The notes below the pieces were generated by a model that saw only the letters and a list, made by a program, of their open reading frames with translations, ran no database searches and was not told the DNA's origin. Below are positions 46,795 through 59,575 of a stretch of DNA of 64,000 nt, in pieces. The DNA lies in the NCBI GenBank assembly GCA_013399855.1, contig VXAY01005672.1, forward strand, positions 399,241-463,240. Direction: 5' to 3'. Position numbers and translations under genes: made by a program. This DNA is from Oxyruncus cristatus. Lineage: Eukaryota > Chordata > Aves > Passeriformes > Cotingidae. Positions within the stretch are counted from its first letter, which is position 1, and each line of letters opens with the position of its first letter.

Positions 46795-49700
46795 AGGAAG
46801 GGCACAGTGGAGGGGCAGTTTTCAGAGTGACCCGGAGACGGGGTGGGGACGCGAATTGTTGGAGCGTGCGTGAAGTGAATGGCTCCGGCAGTGAAATGCT
46901 CAGTCTTTCAGTGAGCACAAGGAGGGCAAAACTGTCTGGCTCCAGCACAATACCTGGTGACTTGTGCAGAGGAAGGGCCCTGGCACTGACCGGTACATGA
47001 GGCTGATGAGAAGTGATCTGGGCAGGTCATTCAGAAAATCTGGTTTGCTGGCCCGGGAAGGACATAATCACCTTGGCCTGATGTTATCTGGGAGGCAGCG
47101 AAATGGGCAGGCAAGCAGGAGCCCCTGGCTCAGAGTCAAGCCTTGGGGTCCCAAGGAGGAGTGATGTTTGTGGGAGAGGGGATGTGATTCACCTGGGCTG
47201 AAGAGGGATGCAAGAGGTTGGGCAAGCGCTGACGTGAGGCTGAGCACTGTCTGGGCTGAGTCTGATTTAGGCAGGCTCAACTTTATCTATGTCCTCTCTG
47301 ATGCTGGGTGCAATAGTTTTCAGACCTGTTTCTAAGCATGTTGTTTTAATGGGGTTGGTACTTGAATCCCCCTCTGCCCCCAATGAAATTTCACAACAAT
47401 CTGTACTTTTTAAGAAAAGTTTCAATTTTTATCTGGGATACACATCTTTGAAACTATAGATTAACATACCATGGACCCTGGTGGGGCAAGGGCGAGGCTC
47501 TGGACATCACTGTGCAGTGAGGTGGTCCCAAATCCCACAAGATCCCAAAACATGCCTCTCTGTGGGAACTGGGCAGCCAGCTCTTGATGAGCTGAGTTGA
47601 AGTGACTTTCCCAAAGGTTCTGGGACATGAAGGACAGAGAACTCCAGATCTCCCAGGCAGTGTTAAAGCACCAAAGCATCTTGTCTCCCGCTTCAGTCTG
47701 TATTAACAGACGAACTCACAGTACCCATTAGCATAAAACCTTGCTCGTGTTGGTTGCTTTAACACTGAAATTGGTTAGTCACAAAAATGTCTTGGTTTAT
47801 TATTATTTTCAATTACATTCTTATTTTTAGATGGCAACATTGTAAATAGGAGGGACCTGCTGAATAAACAGCTATTGCCTTTCTTTGTGGAGAGATTATG
47901 TTTTGTTGTGCTTGCAAAAAATGACTTCTGCTGCCATGTATTGCCCTTTAAAAGCAAAAGAATAATAAATGAGAAACAATAAGAACAAGCATCTCAGATA
48001 CAGTGCCTATTTGGAAGGAAAAATCAGGTTTGGTTATTGTGTGCATTGTTCAATTTATTTTATATTAATTTTGCCTTTTTTTTTTTTTTCTTTTTTGCCT
48101 TTGGTGTACCCTGATTAGTTCCACATGTTTTCCCCTAAGGTTTGGACCGTAAAACTGCTTGTCTGAGTCATCAACTAGATAAATAATTGGCAAAATCAAG
48201 GACTCATCCCCTAAATCATTCCCCAGTTGCTTCTGGCCCTACCAGAGCTCGGTTGCTTGTGTGTTCGAGTCTCAGCTGTGTTTAGTCCCCAGTCTGGGCT
48301 TTCACTGGCCCCAGGAGACCAACAAACTGCCGATCACGGAGCCTCGCATCAGCTTGTCTTGGCACATCCGCTGGAAGAACGCAGGGAGCCGCTGGGGACC
48401 GTGGTCAGGGCTGGTATTTATAGCCAGGGCGGAGGAGCCTTCCCAAAACGGGCACCCTGGAGTGCACACCTGGCAGCTGTGCCACCCCTCCTGCCGGGAG
48501 CTGGCGCGATCCCCTGCGTGGAGGTGGTGGGGCTTCTCCTTCCCCGTGGGTTCCCTGAGCCAAGGGCTCAGGAGGGGCTCACCCGCCACACAGGGGTGCC
48601 TGGGGATGCCACAGCGGGCTCTGAGGTTTAACAGGCTGATCCTGAAATCCCAGCATCCTTGTCTTCTCCAACGGCAGGTGCCAGTCCCAGGCCCAGTAAG
48701 TATAACCGCGCTCTTGGGTCCTGCAGAGTAGCCCACGCGATGGGAAATGAGAGGCATGAGTACAGCCCCCTCTTTCCTGGGGCCCAGACGTGGGTGAATG
48801 CTGGGACACTTGGGATGGACACGTACCTGCTTCTTCATATGTCGTGGTTGTCTGGTTTCTGAGGTAGACGTGAATCCCTCTACTCTAATAAGAGAGGTGT
48901 TGGACTTCAGCTCTTCTGTCCCAGTGGCTTGGAATATATTTTTAGGGGTGCCACTTGTGTCTTGTGGAAATCAGATCCAAAATGTAACTCCCCCACAGTT
49001 GGAGAAGTTGTACTGGTGTCCTGGGAATCTAAAAAGAGCTGAACTGGATGTTCTTTTGTCTGGATATGCTGGGTTTTTTTTTTTTTGGGGGGGAGGGAGT
49101 CTGATTGGAGTTTAAAATGAAAGAAAGCACCAAAAGCAGGATGAGAGAACAACTCAGTGGTGATCTCTGAGCTTAAGGAAAAAACAGTGTAAATCTGGAA
49201 CAGGCCCACTGTCTTCAGAGCAGGCTCCAGGCTTCTCAGCAGGAGAGGCACAGTTTCTGCTGAACTGGAAAAATAAAGCAGCCCAAATGCCTCTCGTGAG
49301 AGGTCCTGGCCCCTTGGCTTGAGTCAGGCGTGTTTGGCAAACCTGATACCTTGGCAGTGATGCCACTGAGCCCCAAGGAGGTCGCTGGGGATGGGGGAAG
49401 CAGAACCCTCCCCTCCCTTGGGTGGCATCGAGGAGTTAAAGGCAAGTGAACCTGAAGGAGAATGAATGGATTATTCTTTGCTGGAAAAAAAAGGTCACGT
49501 TAACACACTGCAATGTGTGATGGTGACACCCATGAAAGTTAAATCAGCTTGTTGAGTTAGAGCTGAGCAAATCTGTGCGCTTTTGTGTGCGTGTCCCCAT
49601 CAGGATTTGAGCTACTGTGGCTTTTGTGGTGGCAGTTTTGGACACGGGCATCCAGAGCCCACTCGAGTCCTTGTTTGACTGGTGCCTGGCTCAGATGGTG

Positions 49701-52700
49701 GGTGCAGACTCTGCTCGCAGCGTGGACACCTACGGGACTGGGGAGGTGACCGAGGTCTTGTGGTGGTGCTAAGAAGGAACCATAGCCCTGTCCTCCTCCG
49801 TAATGCCTACATTATCCCAATTAAAACAATGGTGAGGAACTCGATGGGCACCTTCCTGCAGGGACTGACCTCTGGTCTGTGGTGGTCTGCCTTTGCTCCT
49901 CTCCATGCTTCCTCTGGTTTTTCATGAAGCAGATGATTTGTGCAGCTGAGTGCTTTATTTTGGTAGGTCTTGCTTTCTTTTTTCCTATCAATATTTTGCT
50001 GCATTTCAGCAGTCAATGCAACTGGATGGCTTGAATTACATGTTAAAGTTTGCCAGTTATCAGCGTGTTGAGCATTTTGCATCATTATAAGATTTTTAGG
50101 AGTCCCAATGCAGATTTTCTGTATTTTGTTTGTTGAGATTTCTGTGTGTGTATTTTTTTTTTTCTTGTAGAAAGAAATCTTGCCCAGCAATTTACTGCAC
50201 ACATTTATGCCCTTTTTTAAATGTACAGTGGAAACAAGCATCTGAAATCATTCTTCTCCTTCTGACAGCAACATCTGTAAAACCTTAATGCTGGAAGGAG
50301 GCAGGAACCAAGAGATTTATAACCCCCTGCTGAAATATTGGAACGACCTTATTTCCCGGCAATTAGCTTTGCTCAAAACATTTTTGTTTCCTATTAGAAG
50401 CAATCTACCAACATTTACATTGATGTGTTTAATAGCTGTTGGCCATCTCTGAATTCAAGCAGGCAAGGCAGGAGGGGAGGGGAGGAACACGCTTTTTAAA
50501 CCATGGGAGTGTTTGTGTTGTGCGTATTGATAGTGGTGAAAATTCATCGTGCTACGCTCCTGAACAGGGAATGACATCTTTTGGGAAAGGGAAGAGAACT
50601 GGTGTTTGGCCAAAGCTTCTCTACCACTGCAGCACAGCAGGAGTAGCTCCGGTGCCTTTAGTGGAGAGTGGGTCTTGATTCAGCTGAAGCTCTTGAACAG
50701 TGGGAAGGTGAGAAGAGGAAGGAGCAGCACCTACACGCAAGCTGCTGTAGGAAGGAGTAAGGTCAAATGGTCATGAGTTAGGTTGAGGAGGGGGTGGATG
50801 GACGGATCGTTCCCTTTCTTCAGGATCATCGTCCTTCTTCAGGATGCGTCCATCTCCAGCAGAGACAGCAGCTCCTGAGACCTCTCTGGGGCAGTCAAGA
50901 GCAGTGTTCTGCAGGAGCTCTCAGCAAGAAGTAGATTTTTTTGATTAGGTGGCTGAGTTTGGGGGTTTCTTTTTTTTTTTTTTAGTATGTTGATGTAATG
51001 GGATGAAACTGAGAATCAGATATTTTAGGTTGAGTTGCAGTATGAGGGAAGCCTAATGTCTGAATGCATTGATAGCCTGGGTTGGAAGCAGCAGCAAGTG
51101 CTCTGACAGTATTGTCCTGTATTAGCAGAGGAAAGAAATGCCTATTTTGTCCTTGGCTTTGAGATCAGGAAGATTAATGTGTATCTAGATGAGGTTCTGA
51201 GTGGATCTGGAAAAGATGAATGGTTTAATTGTTGAAAAAATGCAGTTCTAGGGATGTTGAAACAAAGTTGAACTTGAAATATTGGGGATGTTTAAGGACA
51301 GTGTCTTGTTTTTTTGTTTTGAAATTAACGTGCCTTGAAAATGGAAAGAACAAAACCAAGACAATTAAGGATATTGTTAACTGGCTGTGGGACATCCCTG
51401 TAATGGGCATTGGGGAGGAGAAGCTTCTTGGGGAAGTGCCACAGCCCTGCAGGTGATAGACGATCACCCTTGGCGTTCCAGAGGCTTTTGTTGTCTATTT
51501 GCTTTCTGGAGGTTTCCTTCACCATGAGATATCATTTTGGACGTTTGCTCCAGGATGGGCAGCAGATGGTGTCAACTCAGTTTTGTTTAAGTCATAGATG
51601 ATTCACTCACTTTGGCTGAAAATGAGCTTTTCCTGGCCCAGTTGCTCTTCCAGCTAAGCCCCAGTTCCCCATCCCTTGTGCTGTGTGGTTGTAACTGTTT
51701 TATAAGGCTGAGCTCTTAGCTGGATAACCAACTGGTCTGGGTTAAAAAACAATCCCTTTTGGAGGTGTGGCAGCAAACCATAGCCTGGAGCTGCAGCCTT
51801 TGAGGATGGTAACTTCTCAATCTGGCTTTGCTTTGGGAGCCAAGGCTTTATAAAGTGGTGCATAAATATTCAGCCACTCAGATGATGTCTCTCCAATGGC
51901 TGACTGCTTCTCCAATCGTGTACGTGCTGGCATAGCCACAGACTAGCAAAACTAGAGATGTGCTGCAGGTAAAGAGGGTCTTTTGACAACCTGGGAGAGC
52001 AGAGATGTGTGCCCCAAAGAGGCAGTGGTTACCGGCCCTTTCTACTGCCCTGGGCACGCTGGTTGGGCTCTCAGTGGGGTTTGGGGCACCTCTGCCGAGT
52101 CTGATTAGTGGGGAGGTGAGGCTTGATATATCTCTCTTTGAGTTATCACATCCAATTCCACCTGATCCATGAATCTTCACGGGTGGCTGGAACATGACAA
52201 CACAAGCTGAGGATGGGGACATCAAACCTCCACTGACGTGTGGAGACACCAGGGGCTGAGATGAACACATCTCTCCTGCTCTTTGCCACGAGCTCGCTGC
52301 CACGCCTGCTGTGGAGGGAGAGTGCTGCTGTCAGTCATTAGCTTGTCTCACTCCAGGCATTCCTGGCACAAGTCTGTTCAGGTTTGCCTCTTTGTGCACA
52401 GTCCGATCATTCCTCCTCCGAGGAGTTTATTTGTCTTTCCTTTTTCTTTCTAAGGGGCTGGGGCAGCTCCCTGCTCCCTGTCCTACCTTCCTGAGACACA
52501 GGCTGAAAAATAACCTTGCTCTTCAGCTGCAGGCAGGGTCCCTGGTACCTGCCTTGGGCTGTCCTGCCCAGCCAGCTCCCTGCACCACTTCAAAAACTAT
52601 ATTCAAGCACCAGCAGGAGTTGGTTCCCCCAGAAAGGGATAAACTGGCCATGGACCAACTTAGGCTACTTTAAGCAGCAGAAGGTGAAGGACTGAAGCCA

Positions 52701-55700
52701 GTTAATGTAGCAGGTGGTGAGAGGCAAAAAGTAAGGGAGTTTCACGATGGAGGTTGGCCCATTTCTGAAAGGGACAAGTTGCCTTAAGAGCCTCTTTAAT
52801 ATATATTCCCCTGTGGACTTAATTCCCTAGTATCCACCCCAGACCAACTACTTACCCCCTTAAACAGTGTAGTGGTTAGAGGAGCACCAGGGAGGATTTT
52901 TCCCCGATTACCGGGTCTGTACATTCCCCTTCATCCCCCAGACTGTGAGTGCTGTCCCTGTGATGTGCTGCTGGTACCACAAGGGCAGTGAGAGGACTCT
53001 GGCAGGTTGTTTGGTTTGGCCCTTGTTCCCAGAGCATCGTCTGGTCACAAGTGATATGTAGCCGGGGGAAACAACGCAGAGATACAAACTGCTCCCCACT
53101 CTTAAGTAGCTGGTAACATTTGGGGAAGAGGAGGTGGTCATTTCACACGTGGCACGAAGGATTCAGCCCATGCAAAGCTGTTTTGCTTGCAGGTGGCCTG
53201 GGACAGCTTCCACATATTTCCTTTGGGATGGAGGGTGCCCTACCTCACCCCTCATCTGCTGCACAGAGAGGCTTTTCAGCAGTGGAGACACCATGATTCA
53301 ACTGTGTATTTTAGCTGAAGGATGTTGCTCTGTGCTTTGGGGGTTCTTTTGTGCCAGAAACTGTCACACGATGTGTGGGAACATCCCCCTTCCCTTTTCC
53401 TGAAGGACAGGTTTCTTTTCACCTCCCAGCTGCAGGCAGGCTCAGCACACAGATTTATTTGGGGCCAGGGATGTGTGCGTGCACGTGTTTATTTTGGGTT
53501 TTTTGGTTTTTTTTTTGAAAGAACAATGTTGTGGCGGCCAACAGCTAATCCTAAATTTGGGATACCTGACATGGTAATAAGAAAACAAACCTTCCTGCAC
53601 TTAAAATGAGTGACAGGCCAGGTTTGGCCCCAGCACCCTTCAGAACTGGTTTGACCTGGCAACCAGATCTCCTGGGCTGACTGACAGCTTTTTATGGTCG
53701 CATTAGGGCTGCGCTGACCTTGTTTATCTGGGGATTCACCTGGGAGACAGCAGACATGTCCAGGGATATTAAGTCTCAAGCTGAAAATGTTTGCTCAGGT
53801 ATTAGGGGGAGAGTTAATTTAGACTGAATACCTCCAGTGTGGCACCAGCCACTGCTCCGAGGGACACTGTGCCCCTGGGCCGATGACAGTTGGTTTAGAC
53901 TTCCTTTAGAATTTGGAGTCTCCTTTGAGTGGAGCAATGCAGAGCCCTTCACCTCTCTCTGAATTTCCCTTCACACTTAATATTTTTGGGGTTTTGGTAA
54001 AATGGAGCTCTGGTGAGGGCGCAGGTCAGTCTTCCTGCAAAGGGGGTCTTGCTGCTGGTACCAGAAGTGTGTTGGATTGGGTGGACTCACTTTTTTTTAT
54101 AAAATATGACACGTGAGAACTGGCATCTGTCCCAAGCAACTGTGTGGTTGGTATCCCCTTTGTCTGATACCCACCAAGTCCTTCCTTTCCATGCAGGGGG
54201 ATGTACTTCCCCTGCTGCAGTGACTCAGGAGAAGGCTGAGGACCACCAGTGCCTCCTCTTCACTTGTGTGGACCCACAACGAGAGGCCCAAACCCTGGAG
54301 CTGCCCTCCTCCTGCACTCTGAGGATGGGCAAAAAGGGCTACCCAACAGCTGGTGCTCTGCCCTGTCTGCCCTTATCTACACATTTGGGACCATCCAAGG
54401 GCTGCTGCCTCAAGCCTGATCCATGCTGATGTCACCTGGGGAGCTAAATCATCCCAGCAGAATGACTTCATGGGCAGTGTGGTTGGTTGCAGCCTCTGAT
54501 TAATACCAGCACACACAGGCTCTGGGGAGCTGGTACAGCCCTGGTGCAGGGGGAGATGATTCTAGCATCAGCAAGATCTTGGGATTTAAATTTTTTAAAT
54601 TATTTCTTTGGGCTTGCAGGCAACTAACAGCCCTCAATGCGAGAATGACTGCGTGGGTGGTCCTGGCTGCATCCCACCCCTGGGTAGGACCAAGTATTGC
54701 TGTTCCCTGGGGTCAGGCAGGCACCTTCACTGCTGGGATTCCCCAAGTTTTCCTCATTTGCTTTTCGTGTTGGATCACTACCATTCCCCCCGCTTCAGAT
54801 TCCTCTGCAAGGCTTCTTTGCCCTCCCCTGGGACCGTAATAACTTGTCAGAGGTGAAAGTTTCAAGTGCCAGCATCCTACATGTGGGTATCTGGTCTCTG
54901 ATGGATGGGGTTGGGCTTATGGCAGAGAGTGGCCCCGGGGGAAATCTGAAGCTGATTCTTGGTAACAACACACATGTCCATAGTGTGACAACTCTTGCAG
55001 ATGGAACCCTTCCCTGGTGTTGTAGGAAAGCTTTTTTTTTTTTTAGTTATTTCCCTCCCATTTTCCCTTCTGGTATTGCCTGGTATCACTCCCTGCATTT
55101 CTTCTGCTCAGGTTTCACCTCTGCCCTCCCTCTCCCCTCAAGATGCCTGTTTGGGAATGTTGGGGTAATTGTTCACTGTACTGCTTGCTTTCACCTTGGC
55201 ACTGGATTTTTGGGCCCCAGCCAAGGCGAGAAGTTAAAATGCCTGTCTGGTGTGAGAGAGGCAACCTTGTCAGGATTCTCACAGAAGCAGTAGAAGCGGA
55301 AATCCCCAGGGAGGAAGGCCTGAAAGCAGCTTTCTCTGCAGTTTGTGGAGGGATGGCAAATGATTCTTTTCTTTGACATTCTTGTAGCTTCTCAAAAATT
55401 TTGAGACCGGATGGGACAATTTTAAATCCTTCATTGTAGGCTTGACTTCATTCAAATATCACATTTGAATGTGCTCAAGTATAAAGTTAGCTGCTGCTCT
55501 GCAAAGGGACAAGCAGCAGGCTGCCACCGAGCATCCTGTCTGTGCACAGCACAAGAGCTGTGTTCCTTTGCTCTGCATTGTTTCTGTCTAGCTCAGGGTC
55601 TCAGGTCCCCAAGGACCCTCCCCAGGGATATGTGGAGACCCTCTCCTGAGGTCCCCAATACCCCCATGGTCGCAGACACTGCCCAGATTGAAAAGGGAGG

Positions 55701-57480
55701 AAGGAACAGATATAAAGCTCCCAGGGAGCTGGGAGGTGGTGGTGCATCCCACAGCTGGAGAAGGAGAAAGAAGCTGACTGGGTTATGCAAGTGCTCCAAA
55801 TCCTGGATATTTGTTTCTCTTCCTGACCCACCCTGCTTTGCCTTCCTCTGTGTCAAGGTCTGGCAGGTCTCTAAAACCAACAAGTTCCCAGGGGCAGGAA
55901 AAGCCCTTTGTACTAACCTGGGAAGGATGTCCATGCTAACTGGTGTTCCTACACGTTCCTCCTGGGAGCTGGTGGGAAACATAAAGCCGAAAGTGCCCTC
56001 TGGATGTGTGGATCCTCAGCACAGCATGGGCATCGTTGTTGGTCCCTCCTGAACTGGTCCACCATCAGCAATGAGCCCAGCAAAGAGGGGAAGCACTGAA
56101 GCAGTTTGCCCTGGAGGGCTGGAAATGCGGCTGCTGCAGCATGAAGCCTCCCTGTGCCGGGGGACGCTGGGATCCTGCTGCTGAGCTATTTATTTAAGAA
56201 AAAAAATATTATCATTTCAGGCGTTGGCAGCATGGGGTCTATCAGCCATTGTATCAAAGATGTGGTTTTAATGCACTTTCCTCCGCTTAAATGCTATTTG
56301 CCTTCTCCTTCAGGCAATTGAATTTAAGAAAACTCTGGTTGCCCAGGTTTTGTTGAACAAATTGGCCCCTCCACATACAATTCCCAGGAGGAGCCAGCTC
56401 TGCAGAAACTCTGGGAGCTGTCACTTCAGTGCATGGCTGGGATGGGCTGAACGGATTACCCAGCTCTGCATCGTCTGCTCTTTTATCTGTCTCAAAGCAA
56501 TGGGAAGCCAGGAATAACCCCTCGGGGGTTCCTCTGAGCCCGGCAGTTTCTGGAGCCCAGGGTCAGATGACTGTTATTGTAGCTAAAGGTGTTTAACCCC
56601 AATTGATTTTGACAAGCCCTATTAGCGAATCCCACAATTACTTATTGGGTTTGGAGGGCAACGTTGTCGATTTAAAGCTGGAGGCTCTAACCTGAGTATT
56701 GCTGACAGGATCCAATAGGTACCAAAGCTGCTTCTGCAGGAATCAGTGTGAAAACTCCCCGTCAATCTTCAGGGCCAAATTCTGACCCTTCCCCAGTGGC
56801 CCAGCAGTTCTCAGGGGTGTCAGACTCATCCCAGGAGAGCAACAGGTTGGAATAAGATGTATGAAGCCTCCTACTCAGCAAAGCACTGAGCATCCCAGGA
56901 GCAACCCTGGGTTGGGCTTAAAGCCCAGGTGACCTGTTTGTAGCACAGCTGCCTGCATCCCAGCCCTGGGGAATGGTGCAGGAGCCATGGAACCTGGTGC
57001 AAAGCAGAGGAGAGTCCCTGGAAAACTGCTGAGAACAGGATGAGAGTTGTTTCTGCTCCCCTTCAAAACTGGTCTGTCCCGTAGCTGGGTGCTGGCTTGT
57101 GGAGAAGGGAGCTGAGGGCATCTGGTACCGGTGGCTGCATGAGTGGAGGGAGATTGCTCAGCATCTTTGTATGCTTGGAGCAAACGTTTATCCCATGGGA
57201 TTGAGTTCAGAGCCCCAAAGCCCTGCAGGCTGGAGCCACTGCTGGGCAGGGAGAGAAACTGCATGGAGACTTGTCTGCAAGAAATACCGAACTCTGAGGC
57301 TCCTATCCCTGAGATCATTTGGATGTGAATGGGAGTTATGTGCCTAAATAGTCTCAGAGGATCTGGGCTTAACAGCACTGCTGAATTTTTAATTTTTTTT
57401 TTTTTTTTTAATAACGCAGTGACTGGGGAAATAAAAGGATGACCTAAGGAAGGAAATCACTGCATTAGTCTAACGTTTTA
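46795..57480. other. Intergenic region, part 2
   Basis: No exon was recognised. Mixed GC-richer stretches (48.2-48.8 kb, 54-56 kb) carry long frames without family resemblance. AT-rich islands at 47.78-48.02, 50.0-50.1 and 56.2-56.7 kb have the look of non-coding conserved elements, but this cannot be tested here. Poly-T tracts are frequent. Confidence 0.5.
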
Positions 57481-57835
57481 ATGAAGCCCTGTGCTGTGTT
57501 GCTCTGCAGGTCAGGTGTTTGTCGGTGGCGGGCAGCAGCCTGCTCGTCACCCATCCCGGCGCAGAGAAGCGCAGCCGTCACACGTGCAAACACAGTTTAG
57601 CCCAGGAATTGCTTTAGTGCAGCAGAACAAGCAGCCTCCTGGAAGCCGCGCGAGTTTCCACACTTGCTTTTTTGCTTCTTGGTTGCTTAGGGAGAGGAGT
57701 CACCCGCTCAGGGAAAACAAACAGCCGGCATCGCCTGCCTGGCCGGGGGATCGCGCGGGTTTCACTCGAGCCCAGCGAGCGGCTGGAGCTGCCGTGAGAC
57801 TGCGCCGAGTCCTCGGGGGGGGGGGGGGGGTTTGT
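57480..57835. promoter_or_regulatory. Small CpG-rich pocket with a G16 run
   Basis: CpG-dense stretch inside CpG-poor intergenic DNA, ending in an uninterrupted run of 16 G (57815-57830). It could be an unannotated promoter or enhancer, or simply a GC pocket. No exon was identified. Confidence 0.3.
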
Positions 57836-59543
57836 AACCAGCACCTTGTAAAACGCAAATACTTGAATAGCGACGTTCAGGGCTGGTGTGCCAGGTCGAG
57901 GAGCAACTGCTCGTGGTTTTTGAAACTTGAGGGTGAACTTAAGGATTTTTCAGAAACAAAAGCGTTGAATACGCTGTTTACGTACTCATCCCTCAAGTTA
58001 GTGGACAGGATTATGAGCTATTTAACAAAGAGACGCTAGTTAATCAGCAGTCTATTTACTGTTTCTTCCTCATTTGGCAGCAATTCATAACTATGTCTTG
58101 TTTTTCATTATGGGCACAATTGCATTAAGTGTGCTTGTTCCCCATGTACCATCTCTGAAATCCATTTTCACATTGAAAACTGCTCATATTCTTCCAAGTA
58201 AAGGACCTTATTTAAATGGAAAATATTTCTTTCAGACGATTGGTTTCAAAAGAACCGGTTCCTTGTCCTGTTCTGGGTTATTAAATTGTTTGTTTTGTTG
58301 CAGGCTTTTTTAGCTCAGTCTCCAGAAACCTGAGCAAGGGAGGAGGCTGCTCGAAGTGTTGGAAAGCGCTTGGGGTCGACTTCGGTGATCAACGTCCTGC
58401 GTAACCTGGGTCAAGTCACGGAACACCTAATGGTAAGGAGGCTTTTTTTGCTGATTTTGGCAGATTGTTAGTTATCTGGCAGTGTGTCTCTGGTCTTTCT
58501 GCCTGTCTGTGGGGTGTGAAGAAAGGCTGGAGGAGCTGTGCTGCTCCCAGCCTCACCAGCCTGCTCTTGACTCTGGTGAGGTCCCAACCTGACCAAAGGG
58601 ACTCCACACCGACCTCCATCACAGGAGATCTCATGCTCCAACCTGCTCCGTTGGCATTGGGGTTTTCACCTGGAGATCCCAAGCCACCAAGGTCCTCGCA
58701 TCCCTCCTTGGACACAGAAGTCATTCCTCCTTCTCCAGGTGCTTTTTTGACCCCAGGACTCTTGATTTTTCAGTCCCATGAGGAGAACGGGATCTTTGCC
58801 TGCTCCCACTGCCAGGCAGGCAACAGAGAGCTGAGGCAGCAGCACGGCCAGGGAGCCACTTGTGGGGTGCTCAGGAACACCCCAGCAATTCCTGGGGTGC
58901 TCAGTGCCAGCTTGAATCAGGCCATTAGTGACCTCTAAAGCTTTATCCTAAGTATTATCTCTTCTCCCACCAACCACAATATTTAAGGGAAAGATGATAT
59001 ATCAATGAGAAAACTCCTGGTGATGGCTGGAACAGAAACAAATTACTTTCCCGCTAGGGAAAGGTCATCTGTGAAATTTCATGGACAGTCCCCCCACTTA
59101 CTAAACACCCCCTTCACCCGGCTTTTTTTTTTTTTAGATTTTATTGTTATTTTTTTTGTGTGTGTGTGTAATTGCGTGTCAGACCAAGTGCACTCAGAAT
59201 GTGAGCAGGGTCTGATACAAGGAGGGTGAAATGAGATAATCCATGTTTTCATCATCCATAGGCCTCTCTTTTCACGGGCCGTGGGCCGTACTTTATTAGG
59301 CTGAGCAGCTCTGGGCCTGCAAGAAAGAGGAGCCCTTTCTCATCCCGATGAGAATAGTGCAGTGAATGGATTCCAAGTGTTTACTCAGCATTTGTCTCGT
59401 GGTTTATCAAAGGAATGAGGAGGAGGTGCCGACAGACCTTTTGTCCTGCTGATGTGTTATGACAATGTTCCATGAATATGCAGAATGGCAGAAGGGATTA
59501 GAGCCAGTACAATTCCCCTCAGGCGCTTTTTTTTTTCTTTTTC

Positions 59544-59548
<5 letters not shown>

Positions 59549-59575
<27 letters not shown>
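59549..59575 (+). repeat. Poly(T) tract, 27 bp
   Basis: Uninterrupted T run, probably a simple repeat; no retroposon body was recognised beside it. Confidence 0.9.

Noticed and set aside
48227..48838. Overlapping frames of 134-178 codons on both strands
   Set aside because: GC-rich intergenic DNA open in several frames at once; no domain, no splice context.
54697..56052. Two frames of 195-198 codons in intergenic DNA
   Set aside because: The translations have no recognisable motif and contain low-complexity Phe/Ser/Pro stretches; likely chance.
57491..58039. 182-codon frame across the CpG pocket
   Set aside because: It passes through the G16 run, giving a poly-Gly stretch, and has no family resemblance.
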